Notes: a model not told the origin generated them from the letters alone. Numbered from the stretch's first letter, positions 46,494 to 57,197 are shown. The stretch is 64,000 nt of DNA from Aliiglaciecola lipolytica E3 (GCF_000314975.1 NZ_BAEN01000018.1:1-64000), one strand, 5' to 3'. Made by a program: numbers and translations.

Positions 46494-46667
46494 TATCTTT
46501 AGTTCCTTTAATCAATATGCTGTATTTTTCCAGCAATTATCATGCTAAAAATTCAGTTGGGTTTAGGATAGAAATACGAGATTCGTTTAGTTGGGGAATA
46601 GTGTATCTGTTCAGAAATGAAAAATATAGTTTGAAAATGCACTCATTGGAAACAAATGCAAAAGGTC

Positions 46668-47534
46668 TTACCAATTATCGGAAAATGCGCCGTTACGTTT
46701 ACAAAGTCCATCCCATAAGCCACACAACATAAATTTAATGCGCTCAAGTTTACGATCTTGCAATAAGCCATTGGCAAAAAAGCGGATAGGTAAAACGCAT
46801 AAGTTGCGAGTTTTCCAATACCAAGGCACATAACCACGGCGTGACAGTAGAAGTACATTGCGAAACTGGTAATAAAGCCTTACTGGGCTCCCTACCTTAT
46901 AGGTGATCCCAGCAAACTTACTGCGTGAATCACCTAATCGGTGAATCATTTCGACTTTATCTGCAATAGCGACCATTAAATGTTGTTTTTTGGCGCGCCA
47001 ACACCACTCATGATCAACGCCATCAATAAACAACGTTTCGTCCTTATAACCAATGACATCAAGTTTAGACAAATCAATCATCATACCGGATGAAATAATT
47101 TGGGTAACACATACGATGTCGTCGTATACCAACACTTCGCGTTGAACTCTAGGTTTCACCGTTTTCTCAGAAAACGAGCAAATAATACGCGGTCCAATTG
47201 CTACCAGTGGTCGCTTTTCCACTTTAGATGCGACCAACAATGATGAAAGTCGAAACGCAAAGTCATCATCAATGGTACTGTCTTGATCAAGTAACATGCC
47301 GTAGTCGCAGCCAGAAGAGCGTAAATCCTGCAAACCTATGTTATGGGCAGCCGCTATTCCGATATTGTTGGGGAAGTGGTGGTAGTGCAAGTTAGCTTTA
47401 TCAAGCGATAACTCTGTAGGACTAGGTGAATTATCCACAATAGACAACACATCGACTTGTTGGAACACGGCCTCAAGTAAATTTTGGGTAGTACCCATAT
47501 CTGGTTTATATAAAATGACTGTCGCGCCGATCAC
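46668..47534 (-). CDS. GT2 rhamnosyltransferase-like glycosyltransferase
   Basis: A 288-residue GT-A protein similar in layout to WbbL/RhlC-type rhamnosyltransferases. It shows ATVILYKPD, NNIGIAAAHNIGLQ and the DQDSTIDDDF metal/donor motif, then FIDGVDHEWCWRAKK. The C-terminal segment after YRYQFRN-like residues is membrane-proximal. The start is a GTG that overlaps the upstream stop (GTGA). It probably acts on the acidic polysaccharide encoded by this locus. The donor is not certain. Confidence 0.88.
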   Translation of the reverse strand: MIGATVILYKPDMGTTQNLLEAVFQQVDVLSIVDNSPSPTELSLDKANLHYHHFPNNIGIAAAHNIGLQDLRSSGCDYGMLLDQDSTIDDDFAFRLSSLLVASKVEKRPLVAIGPRIICSFSEKTVKPRVQREVLVYDDIVCVTQIISSGMMIDLSKLDVIGYKDETLFIDGVDHEWCWRAKKQHLMVAIADKVEMIHRLGDSRSKFAGITYKVGSPVRLYYQFRNVLLLSRRGYVPWYWKTRNLCVLPIRFFANGLLQDRKLERIKFMLCGLWDGLCKRNGAFSDNW

Positions 47535-48406
47535 TCGTGCCGAACCCGCTTATTTAATAAATAACGGTCTATCTTATACGCTAATTTGACAATTTTGGAA
47601 GGCATCAGGCGTAAAAAAAGCACCGCAAAAGCGTAAACAATATTGCCAATGCTGTATCGGTTCAACACTTTCATGGCATAAAAACGGGCTTTAAATTCGT
47701 TGATTGACTTACTTAATCCTCGGCGTTTATAGAAATTATTTACGCGTCGGAACTCGAGCAAAGGCTCAGGAAGATTAGCAAATTTATAACCGGCTGCACA
47801 AAGCTCTATCCAAAGAAAATAGTCTTGCGTGTTTTGTAAATCTTCTTGGTATCTGTGCCCCGCTTTAAATACGTCTGTTCTGACCACTACCGTTGGATGA
47901 TTAATGGCACAACGTTTGGGTAAAATACGAAATATATCTTCATGCTTTTTAGGCAGCTTGCGTTTTCCTACTTTTTTACTAAATTCATTAATCTCAATAA
48001 GAGAAGTACCTAAAACCTGAGTCTTTTTATGCTTTTTTAGAAATTTAATTTGTTTTTTAAATCTATCAGGAAGTGAAATGTCATCGGCGTCCATTCTGAA
48101 AAAGTATTTTGCAGATGGTAAATGCGTTAATGTCCAATCGATAACATAATTCATGCAAGCACTTAAACCAACATTGTGAGAGGATCTAACAAGCAAAATA
48201 TTATTTTGCGTTTTGCACAAATCTGAAATGAACTCAAATACATCAGCTCTCACTTCGCCGTCTAACACTAGAACAAGCAAATAGTTTTGATAGGATTGAG
48301 ATAAAATGCTTTCAACAGACTGTTTTACCCATTTAAGCTGATCTTCAATGTAAACACCCATACCGACTACGGATTCAAAAATGTTCACATTTTCGTTCGC
48401 CCGCAC
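47531..48406 (-). CDS. GT2 glycosyltransferase
   Basis: A 291-residue GT-A enzyme. The N-terminus (VGMGVYIEDQLKWVKQSVES) leads to FRMDADDISLPDRF, which includes the DAD metal-binding motif. Later the WIELCAAGYKFANLPEPLLEFR segment is typical of EpsE-like transferases. The start is a GTG at 48406, with another GTG at 48388 as an alternative. It is coupled to the downstream GT2 gene. The donor sugar is unknown. Confidence 0.88.
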   Translation of the reverse strand: MRANENVNIFESVVGMGVYIEDQLKWVKQSVESILSQSYQNYLLVLVLDGEVRADVFEFISDLCKTQNNILLVRSSHNVGLSACMNYVIDWTLTHLPSAKYFFRMDADDISLPDRFKKQIKFLKKHKKTQVLGTSLIEINEFSKKVGKRKLPKKHEDIFRILPKRCAINHPTVVVRTDVFKAGHRYQEDLQNTQDYFLWIELCAAGYKFANLPEPLLEFRRVNNFYKRRGLSKSINEFKARFYAMKVLNRYSIGNIVYAFAVLFLRLMPSKIVKLAYKIDRYLLNKRVRHE

Positions 48407-48479
48407 GATTGTATATGTATGAGGTTGATTATTTGTTGAATTCAGAAAATTACTCCGCTAAATCTTTTAATATAACTAT

Positions 48480-48504
48480 CGCCGCTAAGAGCGATTAGGC
48501 GGCG
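48480..48504 (-). terminator. Weak hairpin after the sulfotransferase gene
   Basis: CGCCGC (48480-48485) and GCGGCG (48499-48504) form a GC-rich 6-bp stem in an AT-rich 205-bp gap (48407-48611). The leftward flank (ATAGTTATATT) has few T residues, so termination is uncertain. Nothing else is recognised in the gap. Confidence 0.35.
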
Positions 48505-48611
48505 AAGTATACCAGACTATTTGGTTTATTCACTTTTTTCAAAATTCAAAAGTAAACAGCCTAAATTTGGGTACTATTCAACCAAACGTATTGAACAGGT
48601 TTAAAGTTTAC

Positions 48612-49304
48612 CTACAAATAATTTTCAACAATATTGTATTCATCTTCCAATAGCTGTTTGTACAAGGTTCTGTCAGATGGTAGCCCTTGTCCAGATGCTC
48701 TGACGTTTTTTTCTAACAAGGGAATGTCTACCCCCATTAAATTAGATAGTCGTTTAAGATCTGTAGCGTATTGATGTGTTTTCCCAACAAAATGAAAATC
48801 AGATATAGGTACTTTAGAAAAGTGGTTTTGATAAGGTCGATTCAACACTCGCAATCGAGGATGAGTAAGAAAAAACTCAAATACATCCAGTTTATTTTCT
48901 TCAACCTTATCCCCAAATTCTTCAAGAATAATTTGATATTCTTGTTTTTCTTGTTGAACAGCTAGAAGGTGTCCTAACAACGACCAAGCGCGCTCAACAG
49001 GATCCCGTACCCAAACAATTCTTTTTGCTTTTGGATATAACCTAGTGTGTTCTGGATGAGCATGAAAATGACCATGTAAGATTTGAGTTCCGTAAGGAAC
49101 CCGAATTCCGTCCCCACTCCCGACGACTTTTACTTCGTCTGGCGAATAAAGGTGTTTCACTGCTCGTGCTCCGAAAACTTGTGTATAACCCAGCTTTAAT
49201 GAGGTTCCGGCAGTTTTAGGAATATGATGGGATAACCATAACACTGAGTCTTTGCCGTTCGATTGAACGTTTAACACATTCAAAAAAGTCGATAATAAAT
49301 TCAT
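48612..49304 (-). CDS. Sulfotransferase family protein
   Basis: A 230-residue protein. HIPKTAGTSLKLGY (about 27-40) is the 5'-phosphosulfate loop of the Sulfotransfer_2-like group. RIVWVRDPVERAWSLLGHLL matches the 3'-phosphate binding region. It would transfer sulfate from PAPS to a carbohydrate hydroxyl. Its place within a glycosyltransferase locus suggests sulfation of the polysaccharide, common in marine bacteria. PAPS-synthesis genes are not in the window. The start ATG is clear. Confidence 0.85.
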   Translation of the reverse strand: MNLLSTFLNVLNVQSNGKDSVLWLSHHIPKTAGTSLKLGYTQVFGARAVKHLYSPDEVKVVGSGDGIRVPYGTQILHGHFHAHPEHTRLYPKAKRIVWVRDPVERAWSLLGHLLAVQQEKQEYQIILEEFGDKVEENKLDVFEFFLTHPRLRVLNRPYQNHFSKVPISDFHFVGKTHQYATDLKRLSNLMGVDIPLLEKNVRASGQGLPSDRTLYKQLLEDEYNIVENYL

Positions 49305-49383
49305 TTAATCCGTTTACCAATTTAATAAGATCATCAATCTTTTGCTCTATTTATAGCAATCAGGTTTTACGACTTAACCACTT

Positions 49384-50514
49384 TTATTCTAAATTATATT
49401 TATTCTTAAAAGTCGTTAAAGCGCTGACAATATCTTCTAAAGTCACACCAGTAAAAACAGTTTTAATTAGCGGATAGGCCTCTTTAGGTGACGCCAAAAT
49501 TGTTTTCGCCACTTGATTTCTTTTAGCCAAAACGAATGCTTTTCCTAATTCAATTTCTTCGTCCAAACCAAAGTTTGCGTAAAAGTTTCGCATGAAAATA
49601 GTGTATTTCGAGATGTACTTGTCTTCAAAAACCACTTCAACTTTTTTTGAAGCAGGGATATAACCACGTCTATTATTCTTAAATACCCCGTTTGAAGGTC
49701 GGTTATTGATAGGGCGACCTCTCAGTAACAGTGCAACGTACTCTTCTTGGCTGCGATACATTCGATGCAGAATAAATACTGATTTTAACGGTTTATTGAC
49801 TTCGTTTCTGTCAATTTTAGCAAAATTTGTTTTATCAACATTAAACGGGGTACCATCAGCTAGCTGATGAGTCGCATTATATGCTAAAACACTGTGAGGA
49901 TTGATTTCGTTGATCAGTAGATGTGTAGACACTAAAGACTTTACATGATTCCCTTTAATTCCTTCGATTTTTTGCTGGATTGAAGATAAAAAAGGTTTAG
50001 CCTCATCAGTTCTATTGAGCCACTCAAAACAAAGCACATCTGCCTCTGTATTCTCCACAAAATTATGCACTTTGGTATTGAGGTCTTTTGGCGTCCAAAA
50101 TTCATCAATGTCTAAAAACATGACATGGGAAAAACCTTGCTTTCGACTTCTCCGTAACTCATGTCGGTAAATTTCCACTTGAGGTGAATTAATTTCTGAC
50201 GTAAAAAATCTATCACCATCGCAAAACTCAATTGACGAAAATGCGGCTAATTTTTTTTCGATATTGGCAGTATTGTCAGTCGTATTATTGACGTAAATGG
50301 CTATATCTTTAAAACCAAAATATAAATGATGGGCAATCCATTCGGGCAAATAACATGCTTCATTTTTAGCAATTGCCACTAATTTAATTTTAGGTTTATG
50401 CCGAAACAACAAACGACTTTTATTTAAGCGTAATGTCCACGTTAACCACACATACAATTGTTTAAAATATCGATAAACTTTAAATCGATACTGGATTATT
50501 TTACGTAGAGACAA
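49384..50514 (-). CDS. GT2/GT92-like glycosyltransferase
   Basis: About 376 residues. The core KLVAIAKNEACYLPEWIAHHLYFG begins the domain. The D-x-D motif is in VMFLDIDEFWTP, and HRMYRSQEEYVALLLRG follows. This is the Glyco_tranf_2_4 pattern found in capsule and O-antigen loci. The frame also opens at a TTG (50523), overlapping the upstream gene by 8 bp. A TTG at 50514, 10 nt after an AAAGGAG sequence, is preferred. The sugar is unknown. Confidence 0.85.
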   Translation of the reverse strand: MSLRKIIQYRFKVYRYFKQLYVWLTWTLRLNKSRLLFRHKPKIKLVAIAKNEACYLPEWIAHHLYFGFKDIAIYVNNTTDNTANIEKKLAAFSSIEFCDGDRFFTSEINSPQVEIYRHELRRSRKQGFSHVMFLDIDEFWTPKDLNTKVHNFVENTEADVLCFEWLNRTDEAKPFLSSIQQKIEGIKGNHVKSLVSTHLLINEINPHSVLAYNATHQLADGTPFNVDKTNFAKIDRNEVNKPLKSVFILHRMYRSQEEYVALLLRGRPINNRPSNGVFKNNRRGYIPASKKVEVVFEDKYISKYTIFMRNFYANFGLDEEIELGKAFVLAKRNQVAKTILASPKEAYPLIKTVFTGVTLEDIVSALTTFKNKYNLE

Positions 50515-50515
50515 T

Positions 50516-52258
50516 TTATCCAAACTCCTTTATCGAAAAATTTTCTCTACGAAGGGTAAGGTAAGGATTATAAGCAGGATCGTTTTGAATAAACTCTGGC
50601 CACTTATTCTGCAAATAAGCTAATTCCGAATTAAACCTCAGCATTTTTTCTTGAGTATCATCAAATCCTCGACTTATCGATTCATGATGAAATAACTCAG
50701 CTTCGGAACAATAGACATTTCGCCTGTTTAAACCTAGTATTTTCAAACAAAAATCAACATCATTAAATGCCACTTCCAAATTCTCTTCATCTAAACCACC
50801 GACCGCTTCATAGTCTGCTTTTTTGACCAACAGACACGCTGCGGTTACAGCGCTAAAGGAATTTGTTGCAGCCAATCTATTTAAATAACCAGAGTGGTCT
50901 CTTGGAAAATATTTATGAGCATGCCCAGCGCCGCCGCCATACCCCATGACAACGCCAGCATGTTGAATTCGACCGTCGGAATACAAGAGTTTAGCGCCTA
51001 CGCAGCCGACTTCTAATCTAGTAACTTGACCGACCATATAACTTAGCCAATTTGGCTCAATGACTTCCACATCATTATTAATTAAGCCAATGATTTCACC
51101 GCTTGCATGACCAACGGCAAAATTATTTATTGCAGAATAATTAAACTTTTTATCATATTTAAGTACTTTTATTTTCGGATGCTTCGCCAATTCATTAAAA
51201 TACTCAAGACTTTCTTTGTCGTCCGATTGATTATCAACCAATAATATTTCGTAGTGGTTGTAAACTGTCTTATTCAATATGGATTCAATGCAAGCTTTAA
51301 CCAGTTCTTTGGCGTTCTTTGTTGGTATTATAAGGCTCACTAATGGCTGCTTTTCTGTGCGCCACAAAAGCTTAAGCACTGGAAATTTGGGATGTTCGGT
51401 CACATCTGCATAGACAGATATTTTGTCAATTACTTCACGGCTTAATGGCAATTTACTATTTTCGCTTTTGTTCAATGAATGTACGACTACCAACGGGATA
51501 TGACCAATATCAATTCGATTATCACTTAGGTAAGCATCCACTAAAAAATCAGCTATTGAAGTGTTCTTAGTTGAAAGACACGACTTATCGGATAACACTC
51601 GGTTCGTACGAAGCCACATCCCAGTATTAATATAACCGCTGCTTAACAGTAAATCTGGATCCCAATCTCGATGAAGTTTAGGAGACTTCCTTTGCCCAGA
51701 TAAGTCTATTAAGTCACTATCAAAATACCCAATCATATGATTAGATTTTATAAACTTAGTTAAAGCACCTTGAACATAAGGATGTAAAGAATCCCCTGCA
51801 TTGATAATTAATAAATTATTGATTTCACAGTCTTGATTAGTACTAAAATCGACCGCACTTTTTACGATCAACTCATAGCCTTGATCGTTATTTGCAGTAT
51901 AGGTTCCATATTCATCAATCTCGTCGACAATTAAAAACACCGTCTCAATCGCCTCAATTTTGGACAACTGTCGAAGTGTAAAGTCCAATAGATCTGCTTT
52001 TTGATTTACGATCACAGCGACATTAAAAGGGTCAACAGATTGAGTACCTCGCAATTCTTCTTCCTGAACCAAGATTAAACGTGAATAGAGTTTGGCCATT
52101 TTCTTTTTGGATGGAATACCATAAGACAGTCCACTTTTTTGCAGATTACGACTATAAAATGAAGTCAACCAAGGCCAACGTTTCATTTTTACTCTAATAG
52201 ATTCTGGAATGATTCCAATAACGGACTTCACACCCATCATGATATATTTTTTAATCAC
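50516..52258 (-). CDS. GT2 glycosyltransferase (RfbF/O-antigen type, two-part)
   Basis: A 580-residue protein. An N-terminal region (to about 290) contains a degenerate glycosyltransferase-like part with YFDSDLIDL. The main GT2 domain begins at LVSLIIPTKNAKELVKACIE and includes IIGLINNDVEVIEPNW as the DXD motif, then HAGVVMGYGGGAGHAHK and FNDVDFCLKI. It is likely a multi-domain transferase acting on a repeat unit. The start is a GTG with AGAGG just upstream. Confidence 0.88.
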   Translation of the reverse strand: MIKKYIMMGVKSVIGIIPESIRVKMKRWPWLTSFYSRNLQKSGLSYGIPSKKKMAKLYSRLILVQEEELRGTQSVDPFNVAVIVNQKADLLDFTLRQLSKIEAIETVFLIVDEIDEYGTYTANNDQGYELIVKSAVDFSTNQDCEINNLLIINAGDSLHPYVQGALTKFIKSNHMIGYFDSDLIDLSGQRKSPKLHRDWDPDLLLSSGYINTGMWLRTNRVLSDKSCLSTKNTSIADFLVDAYLSDNRIDIGHIPLVVVHSLNKSENSKLPLSREVIDKISVYADVTEHPKFPVLKLLWRTEKQPLVSLIIPTKNAKELVKACIESILNKTVYNHYEILLVDNQSDDKESLEYFNELAKHPKIKVLKYDKKFNYSAINNFAVGHASGEIIGLINNDVEVIEPNWLSYMVGQVTRLEVGCVGAKLLYSDGRIQHAGVVMGYGGGAGHAHKYFPRDHSGYLNRLAATNSFSAVTAACLLVKKADYEAVGGLDEENLEVAFNDVDFCLKILGLNRRNVYCSEAELFHHESISRGFDDTQEKMLRFNSELAYLQNKWPEFIQNDPAYNPYLTLRRENFSIKEFG

Positions 52259-52314
52259 ATAACCTCTTATGCTGCACTAAGATTACTTTTTGTTTTCTAA
52301 TCAAAAACACAGGC

Positions 52315-55134
52315 TTACTGCACTCTTTCTGTTTTTAAAATTTGTTGCCAAGCACTTAATAAATTAGGTTTAACAGCTTCTAAACTATAACCTTTTATCA
52401 CTTTATTTCTTCCTTCGACGCCAAACTGTCTTACTAAACTAGGTTTTGCTAACAGGTTTTCTAACGCGTCAACTACGCCATTTATATCTTTAAAAGTCAC
52501 TAAAACACCACAAGAACTATCAATTAACTCCGGAATTGCACCCCACTGATAGGCGACTATTGCACAACCATTGGCCATGCCTTCTAGCACCGTACGCCCA
52601 AATGACTCCTGAAAATGGGAGAGATTTAATAGTATATCCGTATTTTGCAATGCCACTTCTGAAGAGTGGCAATACCCTTTCCATTTTACATTTGATAAGT
52701 GGACACGCTTTTGCCATATCTCAGTATGTTCGTTTTCGGGTCCGTAAATATGAAATTCAATTGGTAATTTTTTGTGGGCACAAGATTCCGCGACCTTGAG
52801 TAAATCCTCAATACCTTTTTTCGGTAAATTACTACTTAGTATGGAAGCCACTGCCGGTAAATTAAGCTCAGTAGATTTAGATTCAGCAACGTTAGCCTCA
52901 ATAACATTTGGCACTCTAAAGCTTCGTTCTTTCACGTCAATATAATTCATTACGACGTTTGAATTGGCAATAAAATAATCACTTATAGCTAAACAATGTT
53001 CCCTTATTTTTTCAGCATCAGCGCCTAACGCCTCACATAAATCAGGATCATGCGACGGCAGTTCTCTAATATGCATTACCCTAACTACATCTTCGCATTT
53101 TGCGGCAATCAGTGGTTCAGATAAAACCAATGTATTTACGTAAACCGCTGCGATCTGGTGTTTTAAGATTACTTGTCGAAATGCATCAACAACATACTCA
53201 TCCGTTTCGCGTTTGGCATTCCACCATGCAAGCGGCTGAAATATAACCTTACAACACAAAGCCGCAACTTGTTGCACGTATTTGCCATTATCTGCATTCG
53301 GCAAAACAACGACAACATTCAATTCACTTTCAGATAGAATCTTCAAAGTATCGATAAAACTACGTTCAGCGCCAAATGTATGGGCAGACACCATATGGCC
53401 CACACATAAAATAGTTGGGCTATCGAGATTAACGCTAGCATGGCCATTATAAACTGTAGTTTCTGGTAATTGTGGTACTTGTAACAAGCCTTCAAGAGCG
53501 TGTAATTTGTCGGTGTTGTGAATAAACGCTTGTCCACTGAGGCTGATCAGCGGATTGCAGTCTCTGCCTTCGTTAATACCATTATTTACAAAATGTTCAA
53601 CAGGATTGACTCCAGCCTCGGCAATATCGGGATAACGCCTTAAATACCATGGGGAATCGAATAATTTGCTGTTTTGCAGAAGTAAAATTAAGTTGTGCTT
53701 TCTTTGCGCGTCGGTTCCTCGAAGCATGACTGGTGGCACAGGAAATGGTCGCTTGTCAGGTAAACGAGGTAAAAACAGTTTTTTATGCGTCTTATGCCAG
53801 TAAGCGGCAGCATCATGATAGTCTTTTCGCAGACCTTTAAATTGGGTTCTCAAGTGGCTTGCTTTGGTTTGTGACAATGATTCATTGGTTGCGCGCCCAA
53901 AGGAAAGTGGCACCCCTTGACGCACTTCGGCTATGCTACCTTGGCCATATAGCGCGATAATTCGATGATAGTATTCAGTATCAGCATTTACCGATACGTT
54001 ATCCCAATAACCCAAACGGCGAAATACCGAACGTTTAATCATCAGCGACGATACATTCCGATAAATCCAACCGTCTTCCATACGCCAACGTTGAAATCTT
54101 AGCTCTTCATCCGCCCTCACCCAATGCGATACAGATGCTACCGTTTTGCGCTTTCGTTTAAGTTCTTTAACTTGCAGTTCAATTTTTTGTGGATGCGACC
54201 AATCATCAATATCATGCACAGTGAGATATTTTCCGCGCGCTAAACTAAGCCCATAATTTCGCGCACGATATGCACCTAAATTAACATCGTGACGAAAAAG
54301 CTTAATTCTTTGATCTCGTTTCAATAACGCCTTTAGCACCTGCCATGAATTATCAGTGGATGCATCATCCACAATAATTATTTCGAGATTTGTCCAGGTT
54401 TGGTTTAATAAACTCGTTACGGCGGTTTCAATAGTAGATTGTGCATTAAAACAAGGAATGATAATGCTGACCAATGGTTGAAAAAAATCTTTCAGTGATT
54501 TAGTGCGGGGCCCGTGCAAACCAACGATATTGTCTAATCCAAGCGGCTCTTGTTGATCTTGCGGGCTGATACCTGAAAGCTGATTTTTAACAAAAAACGT
54601 ATTTAAGTCAGCTACTCTACTATCGCTATCAAGTAACATATTTTGAGCCAATAATTTATTATTAGAGGCATGCCATGTTTTGTTGTTAAGTAACGATTGT
54701 GCCGCGCTTAATTGACCTTGGCAAAAATACGCATCGAACAACAACAAATATGGTCCTTGATGGGCAATTAAATAAAGCGCTAATGGATCTTGCAAGGTTT
54801 TGGGCAAATACTGAACCACCAACTCCCACTTCCCATAACTACCATACCAGCGCCCGAGTACCCATCCTGCCAATGAACTAATTAGTTCTTCAGATTGCTC
54901 GAATAATGCGATTAACTTTTGTTCTATATCGTTACTATCGTCACCACTCCATAATTGTTGATCAAGCAGAATAGGTTCAAGTGAGCAGGGTAAGCGATTT
55001 TCGTCGCGGCCAAACTCAATATAATGATTGAATGGATCAATGTTAGCTTTCGCTACATCTGGATAGGTGGACAAATACCAGGTAGGATCAAATATGTTCG
55101 AAATGGTATGTTTGTCGACTTTTTCTACATTCAA
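52315..55134 (-). CDS. Bifunctional GT2-GT4 glycosyltransferase with WYL-type repeats
   Basis: A 939-residue protein. The N-terminus carries a repeat FDPTWYLSTYPDVAKANIDP, and a second copy (FDSPWYLRRYPDIAEAGVNP) lies mid-chain near residues 490-510. Between them is a GT2 domain (VSIIIPCFNAQSTIETAVTS; DID motif in VHDIDDWSHPQK). A GT4 domain occupies the last third (FQESFGRTVLEGMANGCAIV with the E-x7-E motif). Two active sites suggest it adds two sugars. The WYL-like modules recur in neighbouring proteins and may mediate protein or glycan contacts, which is inference. Confidence 0.88.
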   Translation of the reverse strand: MNVEKVDKHTISNIFDPTWYLSTYPDVAKANIDPFNHYIEFGRDENRLPCSLEPILLDQQLWSGDDSNDIEQKLIALFEQSEELISSLAGWVLGRWYGSYGKWELVVQYLPKTLQDPLALYLIAHQGPYLLLFDAYFCQGQLSAAQSLLNNKTWHASNNKLLAQNMLLDSDSRVADLNTFFVKNQLSGISPQDQQEPLGLDNIVGLHGPRTKSLKDFFQPLVSIIIPCFNAQSTIETAVTSLLNQTWTNLEIIIVDDASTDNSWQVLKALLKRDQRIKLFRHDVNLGAYRARNYGLSLARGKYLTVHDIDDWSHPQKIELQVKELKRKRKTVASVSHWVRADEELRFQRWRMEDGWIYRNVSSLMIKRSVFRRLGYWDNVSVNADTEYYHRIIALYGQGSIAEVRQGVPLSFGRATNESLSQTKASHLRTQFKGLRKDYHDAAAYWHKTHKKLFLPRLPDKRPFPVPPVMLRGTDAQRKHNLILLLQNSKLFDSPWYLRRYPDIAEAGVNPVEHFVNNGINEGRDCNPLISLSGQAFIHNTDKLHALEGLLQVPQLPETTVYNGHASVNLDSPTILCVGHMVSAHTFGAERSFIDTLKILSESELNVVVVLPNADNGKYVQQVAALCCKVIFQPLAWWNAKRETDEYVVDAFRQVILKHQIAAVYVNTLVLSEPLIAAKCEDVVRVMHIRELPSHDPDLCEALGADAEKIREHCLAISDYFIANSNVVMNYIDVKERSFRVPNVIEANVAESKSTELNLPAVASILSSNLPKKGIEDLLKVAESCAHKKLPIEFHIYGPENEHTEIWQKRVHLSNVKWKGYCHSSEVALQNTDILLNLSHFQESFGRTVLEGMANGCAIVAYQWGAIPELIDSSCGVLVTFKDINGVVDALENLLAKPSLVRQFGVEGRNKVIKGYSLEAVKPNLLSAWQQILKTERVQ

Positions 55135-55221
55135 AAAATTTAATCCTCAAAAATCCCTGCTTTCCTCATCGATTATTCGACTTCGGTCTAACACGCAATA
55201 AGTTAACCCGAAACAACCTAG

Positions 55222-57189
55222 TTAAATTTCATTGAAGGTCTGTACAAATCTACGCACAAACTCATCTGTTGAATATTTATCATGCATAAGTTCTTCGCCT
55301 GCATTGCTCGCCAAACTATATTGTGTGGGCTGTTCAGGTAAGGAAAGAATGCTTTGCGTTATTTGCTCTACAGAATCCTTAATAAAATCATCTGAATAAA
55401 TATATTCACAACCATTCCAATTGAGAATTAAACTAACAGCACCGGCAGCAAATCCGTCAGCAATTGCTAAATGGAAACTTTCAGGCCCAGGAAAACCTTT
55501 CGTATTCTCACTGACTGACAGCACAAAACCCACTTCATTTTCAGCTAGCGCTTTTTTGATGTTGCAAAACCCTAAATATTCAACTGAATCGGTCAAGTTA
55601 TGCTCCGCAATCATAGCGTCACATTTTGCGTAATACTCCATTTCATCTGCATGCTTTTGCAACCATGGAATATCTTGTGGACTTTTACCAAATATTTTTA
55701 ACCGATATCGACTGTCATGTTGTTTAAGCTGCTGGAGAATTTGAATACCATGGTGAAGCCCTTTTCTGTAGGGAACAATACCAATCAATCCAATGTTGAA
55801 ACGTCTATCATCGGCTGTGGATTTATCATACCCGCTAATATCAACATAATTGTGAATTAACCGAGATTTAGCACGCGGAATATTCGGAAAGCGTTCAAGC
55901 AACCGTTCGAAGAACAGCAATGAAACTGATACTACTGCATCAATATTATGTACATTGATTTGGTCACCAAATTCTCGCCCTAACTCAAAACGATGCATTC
56001 TCACAACTAACTTTTGATGAGGTTTTTTACGCTGTGAATACCAAACGGCATTTCCAAGTAGCCATTCACACCAAATGTAATCTGCCCATGCAAGTAACTT
56101 TTCACTTTCCGCTTCATTATGATGATTGTGACCCGGCCACTCATCAATTTTCACATCATAAAACTGAGACAAGTGGTCAACTACCGGCAGAATAAATTTA
56201 AGATCATATCCTGCAATGAGCAACCTTGGTTTGCATGCATGACAAAACGCTGAGTAATCTCCAGCCATTATGATGCTCTTAAGCGCCTCAATACGTTGAT
56301 TAAAATTAAACGAATGTATTGTCTTCTGATTTTCTATAAAAAACTGCGATAATTTTTCAAAAAGTGGTTCTGTGACATCATATTTATTATGATAGATCAG
56401 ACTTTTCAGTGCAGTCTGCAGGCCTATTTTTAATCTTAAAGTGAAATAATCTATTCCGACTTTTGCCAAAACGCCATATAGGTAATTCCACACGAATAAA
56501 TGGTTTTCGAGCTCTAAAGCACCGTACGTTTGTGTGCTTGATGCCGTGAAAGATGATTTTTTATTATAGATATAGGTAGGATGGGAAAAATATTCAATTT
56601 TGTCCGCGGCGATCAACACATCAGCTAGAAAACAGCTATCCTCCCCCATTCGGATATCTTCAGACCAACGAATATTATTATCTACAATAACTGAGCGTTT
56701 AATTAAACTACAAGGAATTGTGCTTTGCTTGCCTATAATGAGTTCGATGCGTTCCTTTTTCGTTAAACCTGCGCTCCAGTTGGAAATTTTATTCATTTCC
56801 ACTTGATGATTGCCATCATCTGCGATCAGGTAACCTCTTACGATACAAGCATCCTTTTCTAATGCGAATGCTAAGAAATCTGAGAGTGTATCAGGTAAAA
56901 TTTCATCATCACAATCTAGGAAAAATATATAATCACCCAGAGCTGCATTGGTTCCGTGATTTCGAGGTTTAGAAGGTGAACCGCTATTTTTGTCCAACTG
57001 CAATACACGCCAATTAGATTGGCTTTGAGCCTCTAACGTCAAATAATCATACGTACCATCGGTAGAACAATCATCCACAAAAACGATTTCAAAACGCTCG
57101 TTCGGGATATCCATTTTTCGAAGAGATGTTAAGCACCGCTCAATTTTACCTAATGCGTTGTAGCATGGAATAATTACTGAGATTTCCAT
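55222..57189 (-). CDS. Bifunctional GT2-GT4-like glycosyltransferase
   Basis: A 655-residue protein. The N-terminal GT2 domain (VSVIIPCYNA-like opening, read here as EISVIIPCYNALGKIERCL; FFLDCDDEILPDT motif) is followed by a middle linker. The C-terminal GT-B-like domain has FNIGLIGIVPYRKGLHHGI and SVSENTKGFPGPESFHLAIADG in the donor region. The second active site lacks a canonical E-x7-E and may be altered. It starts 88 bp before the WYL-repeat protein gene on the same strand. Confidence 0.85.
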   Translation of the reverse strand: MEISVIIPCYNALGKIERCLTSLRKMDIPNERFEIVFVDDCSTDGTYDYLTLEAQSQSNWRVLQLDKNSGSPSKPRNHGTNAALGDYIFFLDCDDEILPDTLSDFLAFALEKDACIVRGYLIADDGNHQVEMNKISNWSAGLTKKERIELIIGKQSTIPCSLIKRSVIVDNNIRWSEDIRMGEDSCFLADVLIAADKIEYFSHPTYIYNKKSSFTASSTQTYGALELENHLFVWNYLYGVLAKVGIDYFTLRLKIGLQTALKSLIYHNKYDVTEPLFEKLSQFFIENQKTIHSFNFNQRIEALKSIIMAGDYSAFCHACKPRLLIAGYDLKFILPVVDHLSQFYDVKIDEWPGHNHHNEAESEKLLAWADYIWCEWLLGNAVWYSQRKKPHQKLVVRMHRFELGREFGDQINVHNIDAVVSVSLLFFERLLERFPNIPRAKSRLIHNYVDISGYDKSTADDRRFNIGLIGIVPYRKGLHHGIQILQQLKQHDSRYRLKIFGKSPQDIPWLQKHADEMEYYAKCDAMIAEHNLTDSVEYLGFCNIKKALAENEVGFVLSVSENTKGFPGPESFHLAIADGFAAGAVSLILNWNGCEYIYSDDFIKDSVEQITQSILSLPEQPTQYSLASNAGEELMHDKYSTDEFVRRFVQTFNEI

Positions 57190-57197
57190 TTGATTTC

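Noticed and set aside
46517-46732. 71-codon frame on the plus strand between ugd and the GT2 gene
   Set aside because: It overlaps the end of the GT2 gene on the other strand, has no clear ribosome-binding sequence and shows no recognisable domain.
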